DNA of 64,000 nucleotides from Buddleja alternifolia. Its lineage: Eukaryota > Streptophyta > Magnoliopsida > Lamiales > Scrophulariaceae. The translations under genes and the position numbers were made by a program. Shown here one piece after another: positions 11,065-22,738 of this stretch (within the stretch, counting starts at the first letter, position 1; the number at the start of each line of letters is the position of its first letter). The DNA lies in contig CM033392.1 in NCBI GenBank assembly GCA_019426215.1, positions 52,751,149-52,815,148 on the forward strand, in the 5' to 3' direction. Below the pieces are notes generated by a model that was given only the letters and a program-made list of their open reading frames with translations, was not told the DNA's origin and made no database searches.

Positions 11065-11717
11065 TCAATCGGGCTATACTCGCTCCAGTAATTTGTTTCC
11101 CCTTTCATTTCGTCATTCTACGTTTTTGGTTTACGTTAGCCTTTTAATGTGCACTGAGAACATATACTCCAAAATCCCAACATAGTGTTTTTTCCTTATA
11201 GTGTCTACTATATATATATATATATATAACATATATGATTTTTAATTGGACATAATACATGCTACTTATAAATACAATTTGATGTTACGTGGTGATCATC
11301 TCATCTCAAAGAATAAAATGTTAAAGAAGGTAACATTTTAATTTTCAATAACTCTAAGCACGCTCTATTATGATCATCCTTGGAAACTTCCTGCACTCAA
11401 AACTCGTGAATAATCACAATTATCAATGTGACGGGATGAGATCCATTATACACAAATAATTTTAAATATATTGGGACTTGAAATTCTGAAATTGCTTAAG
11501 ATCAATCACCTCTCCATCACGTTTAGCCTTTTTGGCACTAAAGGTTAACACGAGACCTCTTTTTCTCGAATATAGCTAGTTGTTTTCTAACAAGGCACTC
11601 TTAAGATGTTTAATGATTGTTTCATCTGAAAACTTGGACCAATGAGAAGAAGAGCTATACAACATCTAATGTATCTATAGTAAAACTTTGAAGTGAAAAA
11701 GCAATGAGTCTCAGAAA
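11065..11717. other. 3' flank of the GARP gene, no other gene seen
   Basis: AT-rich, with a (TA)n microsatellite at about 11210-11228. It should include the 3' UTR of the minus-strand GARP gene ending at 11718. No further coding or transposon signal recognised. Confidence 0.5.
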
Positions 11718-14700
11718 TTAATATAATGACATAGTTAAGTCTAAATTTATAGGACTAAGGCTGCTTAAACCCAAAAAGTTAATTTCAGAAGTTTCTTGTA
11801 ATTCCGTATTTGCCCTTGGAATTTCAGCTCTTTCCTTTGTTATTGCACTGGTTGTACCTCCTTGTGTGCCCTCCACCTACATTAAAAATTAACTCATATC
11901 ACATTCATGCTTTATTTGGATTACTTTGATACACACATACACACTATATAGATAGATAGATAGATAGATACACTACAATTGGGATACTGGGACACACCTG
12001 ATATTCACGGTAATATACATTTTCACCATTTTGGACAATTTTCCTTCTTGTTTGGCAAGTGAACTGGCCTATAGGTTTCTTATGAGGTGGTGGTTCTCTC
12101 AATCCTTGGGGAAATTTCCTGCTCAATAAGTGCAATTAGGACCAAAAAATTATTTAAATTATCTGATATGTGGTTTGAGATAGACCAGTAAAAGTATTTT
12201 TGAGCTTGATGTGTTAATATAGCAAACTAAGTTCAAACCTTTTTTTTTTTGTTTTGTTAAATGAGTTTAGAAGTTTGGCTTGATTAGTGAAAAATGATAA
12301 AATATGTGTAATTAAAATAAATCAAGTTATTCGAGTTTCGCGAACGCTTGGCTCGGTCAAAACTTATTCAAGCTCAGTTCAATTAATAATCAAACCAAGT
12401 GGAAACCTAATTTTAAAGGTTGGTATGTACGTATTAATTAATTCCAAAAATCTTAAACATCTTGTTGGACTCGATCCGTTTTGTGTACAACTCTTGTGTA
12501 ATGGAACAACATGCGTATCTGTGTATAGAACAAAAGGGGTTAAGAATCAGGACTTGTCATTGAAGATTTAGATTAGATTGACAACTTTGGATCCTCTAAC
12601 TATACTAATTGATTAAGATTTGTTGTTAAGAATAGAACAATGCTCATTGTTCCTTGAAATGACACTAAAGGTGTAAAGTCTTGATGTTTTAGGTGGGAAA
12701 TTAATTTACCTGCCCAAATATGTTGTTTTCATGTCATTTTTGAGATCTCTCATAATGGTTGTCCGTCCTTTGTACATAAACGTTTCAAACATCATCACAA
12801 TAGTTTACATGGTGAGATTTATTTACATATTTCATTATACACGAATTGTTGTAACTTCATAAGAATCACTCATTTTCCTAACCGCGCGAACGAAGTTTGT
12901 AACAATGCTGCTGATTATAATAAAATATTCTCTGATTATTATTAAGTTACTCTTATTGTTTGTACATTATAGAACCTCCTCAAATTGGTAAACTCTTTAG
13001 GAATGGTATGAGACATTGGAGAACACAGCATATGTATATGAGTTTGGATTCTTTATTGTAAAATGATATTTGATCTCATATTTTATTTTACTATGCACGA
13101 CATGTGTTTAAGAACTTGATGTGCACCAAAAAATGCCTAAGGGCATTATGGTAATTACATATGTCCCCAAGTCAGGTCGGGTCGCCACCCCCGGGCTACC
13201 ATCCGTGGATAACCCGCCATACAATCCTAAAAAGGACGGAAGACCCACCAAAGATAATTGGGTTATATTATTAGTCCAAAAACAGTAATATCATTGGTCA
13301 TTAAGCCTGATGGATTATTAAGTAAATTAGGCCTGTAGCCCACTATCAGCCCCCTATAAATACCATAGAGGAGCTGGAAGAGGTTCAGGATCTACTCCCT
13401 CAGTAAAAAAATCACTGGCTATTTAGAGTGACCCCACAAAAGAACTACGAATTGACTTGATCCCACATACCTTGGGTACGTAGGCAGCTCGAAGTAACCG
13501 AATGCAGTATAACTTAAACAACTCTTAACCTAGTTTGTTGTGCGTTGGATCGGTTCCATTACTCCACTGACATCCACTGTCTGACGATTTTTACCATCAT
13601 CAGAACTTTTTCAAAAATATAAAATTAACATGCATTATACACGTTAGTTTATCGTGATAAATGAAATGAAATACAACATGATATATTATTTTATAATAGA
13701 AACATTCGGGATCAATCGATGTTATTATAAGACTTCATTATTCTCTTTTCAATTGCTAAATTAGGCCAAGAAAAGTACTAATGTTTTAGCAATTTGAAAC
13801 GAGGACAATTGTTAGGTAGTCCGTGGACCTCTGCCATATTTCTCAACCATCGCAAAATATATTTGAAACATTGGATTAAAGAACTTAGGAGTTAGGACGT
13901 CACAAATTTGACGAAACAATGTTTCTTAGCTGGGTCAAGAGTACCATCTGATAGGATAAAGTGTGGAGACAAATCAAATGGATCAAAAGAAGAAGAAGAC
14001 GGTGGAAACGGGCTGATTTCGAATTCTGGAAAAGCATGCCGCGGCACAGGACCGCGGCATCAGGAAAGCATGTCGCGGCACAGGACCGCGGCATCAGAGG
14101 AGTGCCGCGGCGCAGTGCCGCGGCGCCGTGCCGCGGCGCCGTGCCGCGGCATCAAGACTTGGACCGCGGCACAAAACGGCAGAATGGCCTGGACGCGTTT
14201 TCGACACCTATGCATGCGTCTTTGATGACTCGACGCGTTATGGACGCGTTTTGGACTTCTTCTTTGCCTATATATATCTCCCATGTTGCTATGTAATGAG
14301 TGTGTGAGAGAGGTGTACAAAAGAAATGATATATATACGCTCTCTACCCCTTGTAATTGCATCTCAGATAAAGAAATGAAATCTCTCTAGTGAAGGTCCG
14401 TGGACGTAGGCATTATTGGCCGAACCACGTAAATCGTTGTCTCGTCGTTTTTCTCGCTTTGATTCTTGCTTTTAATTTTGTTTATGCGCGTTGATTCCTA
14501 ACAACTGGTATCAGAGCACGGGTTACAGCGATCCGTGGGCGAATCAATGGCGTATGAAGATGGTAAAGTAAAAGTCGGAGAAAAAGCCTGAAAAGGTGAC
14601 AGATGCAGACTGAGAGTTGCAGGAGATGCTGCAAGTTCTGGGGGTTATCCCGTTGAACGTTAACGAGAAAACGTTGAAAAATCGTGGTGCCAGATGCAGA

Positions 14701-17700
14701 GGCAGAGACGCAGCAACGAGAGCAGGTTTATGTTGCCGGGTTAGGTAGACATGAAGCCAGTGGGAGCAGTTGCAGTGCCGGGGGCAGATCCGTATAGCCA
14801 GAGGTCAAGGGGCAGACTCGTGTTGTCAAGAAGGCGGAAGAACGAGCAAGCCGGGGACCGGGGAGGTGGAATTACGGAGACGTAACCACGTGGGCAAACC
14901 ATGAAAGCAGGAAACGGGGCCAAGAGGAGGTTGACCGTGGAGCCGGAAGTCATGGGGGCAAGATGCGAAAGCCGGGTTAGGCCTTCGCTGAGCAGGGGCA
15001 AGATGCGAAGCCGAGTTAGGCAGATTCGCTGAGCTGGGGGCAAGATGTGAAGCCGAGTTAGGCCTTCACTGAGCTGGGGCAAGATGCGAAAAGCCGGGTT
15101 AGGCAAATTCGCTGAGTCGGGGCAAGATGCGAAGCTGAGTTAGGCAGATTCGCTGAGCGGGGGCAAGATGCGAAAAGCCGGGTTAGGCAGATTCGCTGAG
15201 TCGGGGCAAGATGCGAAAAGCCGGGTTAGGCAGATTCGCTGAGCGGGGGCAAGATGCGAAAAGTTGGGTTAGGCAGATTCGCTGAGTCGGGGCAAGATGC
15301 GAAGCCGAGTTAGGCAGATTCGCTGAGCGGGGGTAAGATGCGAAAAGCCGGGTTAGGCAAATTCGCTGAGTCGGGGCAAGATGCAAAGCCGAGTTAGGCA
15401 GATTCGCTGAGCGGGGGCAAGATGCGAAAAGCCGGGTTAGGCAGATTCGCTGAGTCGGGGCAAGATGCGAAAAGCCGGGTTAGGCAGATTCGCTGAGCGG
15501 GGGCAAGATGCGAAAAGCCGGGTTAGGCAGATTCGCTGAGCTGGGGCAGAACGCGAAGTCGGGTTAGGCAGATTCGTGGAGCCGGGGTTTTGTTGGCGGA
15601 TAGATCGGACATAGCTAGTGCAGTGGGAGCATTAAGCAGATATGTGGGGGATCCGAGTTGCCATTGAAAAACCAAAAGTATTGGCGTAAGGATCAGAGAT
15701 AGCTCATGCAGTTGGCAAGGAGCAGATATGTTGGAAGAATCCAAGATAGTCAATGGAAAGTCCTTGGTGTAAAGGTGTCGAGAGACAGGATAACCAAGGC
15801 GGAAAGTCTTTGGTGTAAGGATGTCGAAAGACAGGTTGACCAAAGCGGGAAAGTCCTTGGTGTAAGGATGTCGAGAGACAGGTTGACCAAGGTGGTTATC
15901 CTCTTGTGAGGAGGATGGCAACGAAAGTTGCGAGGTTGTGAGACATGTTCCGGGTCTTGGGAGTAACCTATATCCGAGGTCAGGTGGACCAAGATGGATA
16001 AGTCACGCTATTCAGGAGTTGGCTGATCACCAAAAGAATAGGGTAGTGGCGGAGGTTCAAAGAAGTGGAACATCGTTCACAATGTGAGTCTGTCAAGTGG
16101 GAGCACTAGGGACGGATTTGATCTGCAATGGGATTGGGGATGTGACGACTAGATTGAGGTTCACTTGGGAAAAGTGAAGGGACGAATGGAAGATATATTG
16201 AATGATCGGAATGATGGGATTGTGTTTTCAACTTTGAGTTTGGTCTCCAAGTGGGAGATTGATGGGATAAAGTGTGGAGACAAATCAAATGGATCAAAAG
16301 AAGAAGAAGACGGTGGAAACGGGCTGATTTCGGATTCTGGAAAAGCATGCCGCGGCACAGGACCGCGGCATCAGGAAAGCATGCCGCGGCACAGGACCGC
16401 GGCATCAGAGGAGTGCCGCGGCACAGGACCGCGGCATCAGAGGACGGCGCCGTGCCGCGGCGCCGTGCCGCGGCATCAAGATTTGGACCGCGGCACAAAA
16501 TGGCAGAATGGCCTGGACGCGTTTTCGACACCTATGCACACGTCTTTGATGACTCGACGCGTTATGGACGCGTTTTGGACTTTTTCTTTGCCTATATATA
16601 TCTCCCATGTTGCTATGCAATGAGTGTGTGAGAGAGGTGTACAAAAGAAATGATATATATACGCTCTCTACCCCTTGTAATTGCATCTCAGATAAAGAAA
16701 TGAAATCTCTCTAGTGAAGGTCCGTGGACGTAGGCATTATTGGCCGAACCACGTAAATCGTTGTCTCGTCGTTTTTCTCGCTTTGATTCTTGCTTTTAAT
16801 TTTGTTTATGAGCGTTGATTCCTAACACCATCATTATTGGTTTATGTGGTAATTACAAGACTACCTAAGAATTGTCCTCGTAATGTCGTACTTTTCTTGA
16901 CCGATAAAGAGAATAAAAAAGTCTTATAGTAACATATTGATTGATCCCTCACATGCTCATAAGTTATAGTTCAGATATTTTGATTCAAAATAATGTATCA
17001 TTATGTTGTATTCTATTTCGTTATATGCACGACAAATGTGTATAATTAATATCAACTTTATATTTTTGAAAGAACTCTTAAACACATGTGCATTACGTTA
17101 AGTGGAATATGCACGCGATCAAACATCATTTTGCAACAAATGATCCAAACTGCATATATTATCCATAGTTCTCCTGATCATACGTCGTCTTACACCATTC
17201 CTAAAGATCAGTTAACCTAAATTCTTTATCCTTATAATCTATGAATGCTATTTTTTAATTATGCTTAAAATGTTTTAAATCTATTTATAAAATCTCCAAA
17301 CAGACAGACACACCCATTAATAGAAAATAATTTGACCTGCTTAGAATCAAGAAGTTTGAAATGTATATAATCATTTACCATAGAGGGAGCCAAGTGGTGC
17401 AATCTAGCTTCTTTTCTTGGTAGTTGTTAATAGCTCTAAACCCTTTTAAATCCTTGTGTTCCTTCATGCTTCTGTACATCTGATTATAAGAATCCAATAC
17501 AAATTTCAATGCAGATTATGTAAAGCTGAAATTAGTAGATTAAGTATTCTAATTTGAGATGATAAAATGATTATGTACTTATAAATTCAATTTTTGGGAT
17601 TATATGTATATTTGCGGTTATAGAAAACATGTCTTCTATTTTTATTTGTCCCAAAATGTTTGTCTTATACTATATAGAAAAGTAGGAATATATTGTGGCA

Positions 17701-20643
17701 GGTAACCATATTTCTACTATTCAGCTTAAAGTTCATAGAGTACTTAATAAGGTCGAATTAATTCTAGCTTATCATTAAATGTAAGGTTAATGGCATTTTG
17801 TGTCCCATGAGTGTTCTCGGTACACTTTTGGTCCTGCGCTTTAAACAAATCTCGCATTGCATCCATAATCATAAAAAATCTCACATTTGATCCATGTGAT
17901 TTTTCTTTTTTTGACTAAAGACGAAAATTGATCCCATGATCAATTTTCTTCTTTAGTCAGAAAAAGAAAAATCACATCTATTAAAAATATATATTAAAAA
18001 AAATTACATTTATAAAACAACTTTCCAAAAAATTCACATTTATTTTCTAAGTTTTTCTATTTTTTTTTTCTATTTATTGTTTAGCCCCATGATCAATTTT
18101 CGTCTTTAGTCAGAAAAAGAAAAATCACATCTATTAAAAATATATATTAAAAAAAATTACATTTATAAAACAACTTTCCAAAAAATTCACATTTATTTTC
18201 TAAGTTTTTCTATTTTTTTTTTCTATTTATTGTTTAGCCTCTGACTAACAGAACCGTTAGTTTTTTGACAAAAATTGATCGTGGCCACCAAATGTGAGAT
18301 TTTTTACGACTTATGAAATGTAATATGAGATTTGTGTAACACGCGATACTAAAAATGTACTCGGAGACAATTACGAGACAAGAAATGGGATTTGCCCTTG
18401 ATATTAAATGTATGAATTAAGCATTGAGGAAAGAACTTCGTACTAGGATATATATAGCACTTAAAACACGGAAAATAAGAGTGCCTCTAAGTCTAAACTT
18501 CTTTAGTAAGTACACTTAGGTTAAGCTACGTCTAACCTAGCTACCTATCTAACTAAATTATGTCTATAATCTTAAAATATCTCACCCTACATATACATCG
18601 GAATAATCTTAATTTCGAGACTAGCTAATAAATTAGCTCTAATTTGTAGCTAGCTAGACTTAATAGGTATTTCAAGGTACCAAGTAGTTTACTTTGTTAA
18701 GGAAACTTATTTATTCCGCCTTTAATGCATGCCATTTGTTGATGAGGTTTATATTCACACTGGATATTTATTTCAAAATTGTACTTCATCTTGTATTTTA
18801 ATTGATATGTATACCTCACATGTATAAAATTCACGTAATTCATATATTTTAGAGAAAAAAATATATATACATAATATGTATATAATGAATAGAATAGAGA
18901 ATGAAATACTGTATATGTTTTGAAAAAAAACACCCTATGAAATAGAAGATCCGATATATGATATTGTATATTGATATCGTCACTAGTTTTAAATTAGGAA
19001 AGGTAGCATTTTCTTGGGAATTAGTGGTGTGTATGTATGCTTATATATGTGTGTGTAAATATTCAAAGTGGTTGGAGCAAGTGATAAGCGATTTGTGACT
19101 TCAGAGACGAAAAATGTTTGAATTCTACTAGAGATATCATCCTAAAGAGGGCTTCTCTTTGCGTAATCTGCTCAAGAAATTAGACTTCCTTCTAAACTTT
19201 TTTTAACCCGAAAAAAGGTGTGTAAAGTGTAAATAAGGTAAGAAAGAATCTTACTTTGCAAGTTGTGTGGGAATTAATTATAATCCAACTAATTCCAGTA
19301 AGGTCCACACTTTGAAATTAGTTGCTTTGAAAGAGTCTACCGTGTGAGAAGTCCAGATCAATCACGTATGATTAGTATGGATTTCAAAGGGTGGCAAATC
19401 ATAATATAAATAGTACAACACTTGTCATCCGATTAAATTGGTAAAAAGAATCTACATTAAAAACTTGTGCGCAGTGGAACTCTTAATTTATAATAAAAAA
19501 ATTAATCAATTAAGCAGTGGTACTTAAGACAATGATACAAATTTACAACATATATAGATAATCCAAGGTTCTCTCAATTATTTCCACAACATTTTAGCCC
19601 CAAAAATTAAACCATCTCAGGCTGCAATTATATATCTCTATTGGTGGGAAAATTTTATTAATGGTTCTATAGGACTTCGAGCGTTTAATTTTAATCCCTT
19701 TAAATTTAATTAATGTTACAATTTTAATCCAATAAGTTTGAAAAAGTCGCAATTTTGATACCAACCGTCTATTTTTTTTAAGGAAAGAAGCAATTGAGAC
19801 GCATGCGTCGTTAGAGTCAGATATTTGACGCACGGAAAAAAGTTGTATTTTTCATCCCATTGGACTTTTTTCGTCAAAAAATAAACGAGTGGGACGAAAA
19901 GTACAGCTTTTTAATTCTATGGGATGCAACTTGAAATCTAATGGAACTAAAATTGAAAAATTCTATATGGGGCCGTAAATGAAATTTTCTCCGCTGTAGA
20001 TTGTATGATAATTGAATTTCTTAAGCACAAAGTTTATTTTGTTGATTAAAAAACGACAAAGAAATCACTAAGCAGAAATCAATATTACCTGGAGATGGCT
20101 CTTAATTTGAGAAATCTTGAGCCCTTTTACAGCCATCACTTGCATAATCTTCTTTGGAGTTGCTCCTGTCAAATAAGAAAAAAATCAAACCCTAATATCT
20201 ATACTAACGAAGATTCATTAATGAGCGCATTTTCTTCGAACAAATACAGAACCAAAATGGAAAAATAGTTAAATAAAGAAAAAAAAATTAAATTTCTTCC
20301 AGTCTTTTATGTTATAGCTAATTAGTTTATTAATTCTAACTTCTGTAACAATCTTTTTAGCTTATCAAGCAAACTTTTGACAAAAGAAAAAAAATCTAAA
20401 AATACTTCTTTTTGTTGCTCATGTTAATTGGTTTATGTATTGATTAATTACCATATACTTAATTTATCAATTGATTGGAAGAAAAAAAAACTAACTTTTA
20501 TTTATGAAAAGAGACTTACTGTATCTCCCACCAAGATTATGAACAACTTCAACAAAGTGATCATGAAGCTCAGGAGTCCATCGAAGACGCGGAACCGAAG
20601 ATTTTAGGTACTGCCTAACCCTAGTTTTCTGAAAATTCTCCAT
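11718..20643 (-). CDS. GARP/MYB-type (G2-like) transcription factor, five exons, 193 aa
   Basis: Exons on the minus strand: 20643-20520, 20165-20089, 17479-17379, 12118-11998 and 11876-11718 (TAA). All have GT-AG borders and matching phases (582 nt). Residues about 8-70 form a single GARP MYB domain: VRQYLKSSVPRLRWTPELH, then LGGRYRATPKKIMQ, and the helix-3 signature VKGLKISQIKSHLQ followed by MYRSMKE. This matches the plant group of At1g14600/At2g42660-type DNA-binding regulators, which are nuclear. The C-terminus is short and ends LDLTMSLY, resembling a degenerate EAR repression motif (inference). Introns 2 and 3 are 2.6 and 5.3 kb and filled with transposons. The protein is shorter than many relatives, but every splice phase closes, so the locus looks intact. 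Confirmation needs RNA data. Confidence 0.87.
12170..12460. repeat. Dispersed 'AAGCTC-rich' repeat in GARP intron 3
   Basis: This stretch carries words such as TTGGCTCGGTC, CAAGCTCAG and TTAATAATCAA. It resembles 61930-62275, which has the same kind of CTCGGCTCGAGCTC vocabulary. No TIR or TSD was found. Probably an old non-coding transposon fragment. Confidence 0.35.
13117..13602 (+). mobile_element. Solo LTR (486 bp) with 5-bp TSD GAACT
   Basis: It begins TGATGTGCACC, ends TACCATCATCA, and is flanked by GAACT at 13112-13116 and 13603-13607. A TATA-like CTATAAATACC lies at about 13352-13362. The shared TGATG start suggests the same broad gypsy group as the LTR at 22739. A solo LTR is what LTR-LTR recombination leaves behind. 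Confidence 0.85.
14030..14170 (+). repeat. GC-rich palindrome array in the LARD 5' LTR
   Basis: Many copies of the self-complementary GCCGCGGC word, spaced by CACAGGA or GCATCAG, about 100 bp upstream of the TATA-like box. The matching block in the 3' LTR is 16345-16497 and differs in repeat arrangement. CpG density is far above the surroundings. Confidence 0.85.
14930..15600 (+). repeat. Tandem array of 41-43-bp units inside the LARD
   Basis: About fifteen copies of a unit built on GGGGCAAGATGCGAA, GCCGGGTTAGGCA and GATTCGCTGAG. Two alternating variants (GAGCGGGGGC and GAGTCGGGGC) suggest a dimeric higher-order unit. No open frame is conserved across it. Confidence 0.9.
15755..15900 (+). 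repeat. Second short tandem array in the LARD (about 48 bp, three copies)
   Basis: The unit contains GTCCTTGGTGTAAGGATGTC and GAGACAGGTTGACCAAGG, repeated three times with small changes. Confidence 0.85.
17784..18402. mobile_element. MULE-type MITE with 9-bp TSD and an internal 153-bp duplication
   Basis: Flanked by ATTAAATGT at 17774-17782 and 18403-18411. The ends are imperfect inverted repeats (GGCATTTTGTGTCCC against GGGATTTGCC reversed), and the next blocks AAAAATCTCACATTTG / CAAATGTGAGATTTTT are also inverted. Inside, 17934-18086 is repeated directly at 18087-18239. It lies in intron 2 of the GARP gene. Confidence 0.75.
18420..19640. other. Intron 2 of the GARP gene, no recognised element
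   Basis: AT-rich non-coding sequence with scattered TATA-type simple repeats (about 18860-18890). No ORF, TIR or homology recognised. Confidence 0.5.
19646..19992. mobile_element. MITE in GARP intron 2
   Basis: Inverted ends: GGGAAAATTTTATTAATGG at 19646 against AAATGAAATTTTCTCC at about 19977-19992. Internal text such as AATTTTAATCC and GGGATGAAAAATAC is mirrored on the other side of the centre. No coding capacity. TSD not determined. Confidence 0.6.
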
Positions 20644-20649
20644 TTTGAC

Positions 20650-22085
20650 AGTGAAATGATACGTCAAGAAGTGTTGAAAAGTAGGATGATATATATATAT
20701 ATATACACACGATCAGATATAATTGGCTTATGATATTGTTTACACTAAAAAATACTAAACGGGTTTTTCGAATTAAAAAAGGCCCAATAAAGAAGTAATA
20801 GGAAAATAATAATCAAATTGGGCTTATGTTCGAGTAAAGCCTGAAAAAAGAATGACTTGGGTAAAGTCGAATGGACCTAGGTTTGAAAAAATCAAAAACA
20901 AAGACAATAGAACATTCAAAAAAGAGTATGGAGCAGCCCAATAAGGATAAGCCCGAACCCAGAAAAATCAACTTAAACTCGGGTGCCAAAATCAGAGAAA
21001 TTTGAAAGAGCAGTTGAAGACGGTTGACAGCGGTTCCAGAAGTAGAGGAGAATGTGGAGGTTGCGAAGAAACCTACAAAAAAAGTGGAGTATATAAGCGC
21101 GAAGAGAAAGAAAGAAAAAAGGAGATCACAAGATCATCAGACTTCTACATTTTCAATTCTCTTAGAATTAGCTCTAGCCTTAGGAGTAGTTTCTAGCGTA
21201 ATGTAGGAGTAGTTTCTAGCGTAATGTAGGAGTAGATCGTAGCGTAAATTAGGAGTAACTGTAGTGTAATTTAGTATTAGATTCGATGGGATTTGCCTTC
21301 AAGGCTTATATCGCCATTGCTTGCTTGTAATTTTTCAGAATTGAAGACTTTCATGGAGGTATAAATTATCTTGTATTCAAATTTAAGTATCGAATAGGTA
21401 ATTTGTATCTTGACTTGAGTCTTTCATTCGTCATCCTCATATTCGAAATGAACAACTAAAACGTCAATTAATGCGACTCAGACGCAGGGGTTGAAAAATA
21501 ATACATTCGATCGAGAGATTCTCATGGAGGTATAAAATTATATTTTATTCAGATTTAAGTATCGGATAGGTAATTTTTATCTGGACTTGAATTTTTCCTT
21601 CACTATGTTACTATGTTATTCGAAGACGATAATTCGCATTGAATCCAACTATCGTATTCAAAGAAAGATTCTCACATAGATATAAGATTATCTTTTGTCA
21701 GATTTAAGTATCTGAGAGATAATTTTTATCTGGATTTGAATCTTTTCTTTCATCTTATTATTGCATTCGAAGATAATAATCAACTTCTAATTTATGACTT
21801 GAAACTCTTTCGATTCACTGTTTTTCATACTCGAAATTAATAATTAAGAATTGTGGTCCGAATAACAATTTTAAACAACACGACGGAGTGTTAAAGTCTG
21901 AACCACCATCCAGCGTATCGTATTCGAACGCGGAGGTTGTGAGATAATTCTAAGTGGAGAATTATCACGGGGGTTGAGTTAATCGAATTAGCTCTTCCTT
22001 ATTCAATTTGTTTTTATCCAGAAACAGATATAGTTTGTTTGAATGAGATGCGAGTAAGGAAAAATTAGAACGAGAGTTGTTTGTA
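20650..22085. repeat. Non-coding repeat block upstream of the GARP gene (LTR-like, unplaced)
   Basis: The proximal part should include the GARP promoter ((TA)n at about 20690-20703). Beyond it, a TATA-like AGTATATAAGCG (about 21087-21098) is followed by short tandem copies of TAGCGTAATGTAGGAGTAG (about 21170-21265). About three diverged ~160-bp units then follow (about 21345-21830), each with ATTTAAGTATC and ATAGGTAATTTTTATCT. This could be a solo gypsy LTR, but I could not find matching ends or a TSD. Small frames at 21002-21206 are not convincing genes. Confidence 0.4.
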
Positions 22086-22094
22086 TATTTATAT

Positions 22095-22662
22095 GGGGTA
22101 ATGGCATTTTCCCATCCAAACTATTTGGGTTTTTGCACTTTTGTAAGCAAATTTTTTTCTTTTGCACTTTTTAGTCTGAACTACATTTATTTTTACAAAA
22201 CTTTATATTTTAGCATTTTTCGGCAGAATAGCGTGAGTATTCTGCCAGGGTTCCATCATATATATCACATGTGATCTTTTTAAGGATAAATATGAAATTT
22301 TATCAATTGAAACAACAATTTTTGTGGTTTCGCTATTTTGAATTCTACTATTCAAAGTATCATTTCAACTTAAAAGGATAAAAATATTGAATCGCAAGTT
22401 CCATTAAATGTCATTTTTACCCTTAAAAGGGTCATATGGGATGTGTGTAATGAAATTACGGCGAATATTCCACCGAAAAATGTTAAAAGTAAAAATTTTG
22501 TAAAAATCCGTGTAGTTCATATAAGAAAGTATAAAAAATAAACAAGTTTAGATAAAATAATGCAAAACCCGTTTAGTTCGGATAAAAAAGTGCAAAAGAA
22601 AAAAGTTTGTTTACAAAAGTGCAAAAACCCCAATAGTTTAGATGGGAAAATGTCATTACCTC
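22095..22662. mobile_element. Foldback MULE MITE, 568 bp, 9-bp TSD TATTTATAT
   Basis: TSD TATTTATAT occurs at 22086-22094 and 22663-22671. The termini GGGGTAATGGCATTTTCCC and (reverse) GAGGTAATGACATTTTCCC continue as long inverted arms through GTTTTTGCACTTTTGTAA. The 9-bp TSD places it with Mutator-type elements. No ORF. Confidence 0.88.
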
Positions 22663-22738
22663 TATTTATATATATATATATATATGAATTTTGTGTTGAG
22701 TTGTGTGTGGACTTTGCAAACATAAATATATATATATA

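Larger units (their letters stand above)
13949..16827 (+). mobile_element. Complete non-autonomous LTR element (LARD-like), 2.9 kb, TSD CCATC
   Basis: LTRs are 13949-14503 and 16260-16827, with TGAT starts and CCTAACA ends. The PBS TGGTATCAGAGC (14506-14517) fits initiator tRNA-Met. The PPT AAGTGGGAGAT precedes the 3' LTR. The TSD is CCATC at 13944-13948 and 16828-16832. The 1.76-kb interior has no gag or pol and is mostly tandem repeats, so mobility would need Copia proteins in trans. The TATA-like CCTATATATATC lies at 14268-14279 in the LTR. The LTRs differ mainly in a GC-rich repeat block, implying a fairly recent insertion. Confidence 0.92.
12960..17240. mobile_element. Foldback element with long inverted arms, interrupted by two LTR insertions
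   Basis: The left arm (about 12960-13116 plus 13608-13830) is matched in inverted orientation by the right arm (about 16855-17235). Shared blocks include TTTAGGAATGGT/ACCATTCCTAAA, TTTCAAAAATATAAA and GAGGACAATT-TTAGGTAGT. The arms are about 380 bp after removal of insertions. The centre is occupied by the LTR element at 13949-16827, and the left arm by a solo LTR at 13117-13602. Outer ends and TSD were not resolved. It lies in intron 3 of the GARP gene and has no coding capacity. Confidence 0.75.

Noticed and set aside
13908..14296. Overlapping Arg/Pro-rich frames across the GC-rich LTR block
   Set aside because: They are by-products of GCCGCGG repeats in an LTR and recur as shadows in the 3' LTR (16165-16686). 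No protein family signature.
20650..22085. Solo LTR
   Set aside because: A TATA-like motif and repeats are present, but no TG...CA ends with a matching TSD could be found, so only a generic repeat block is reported.
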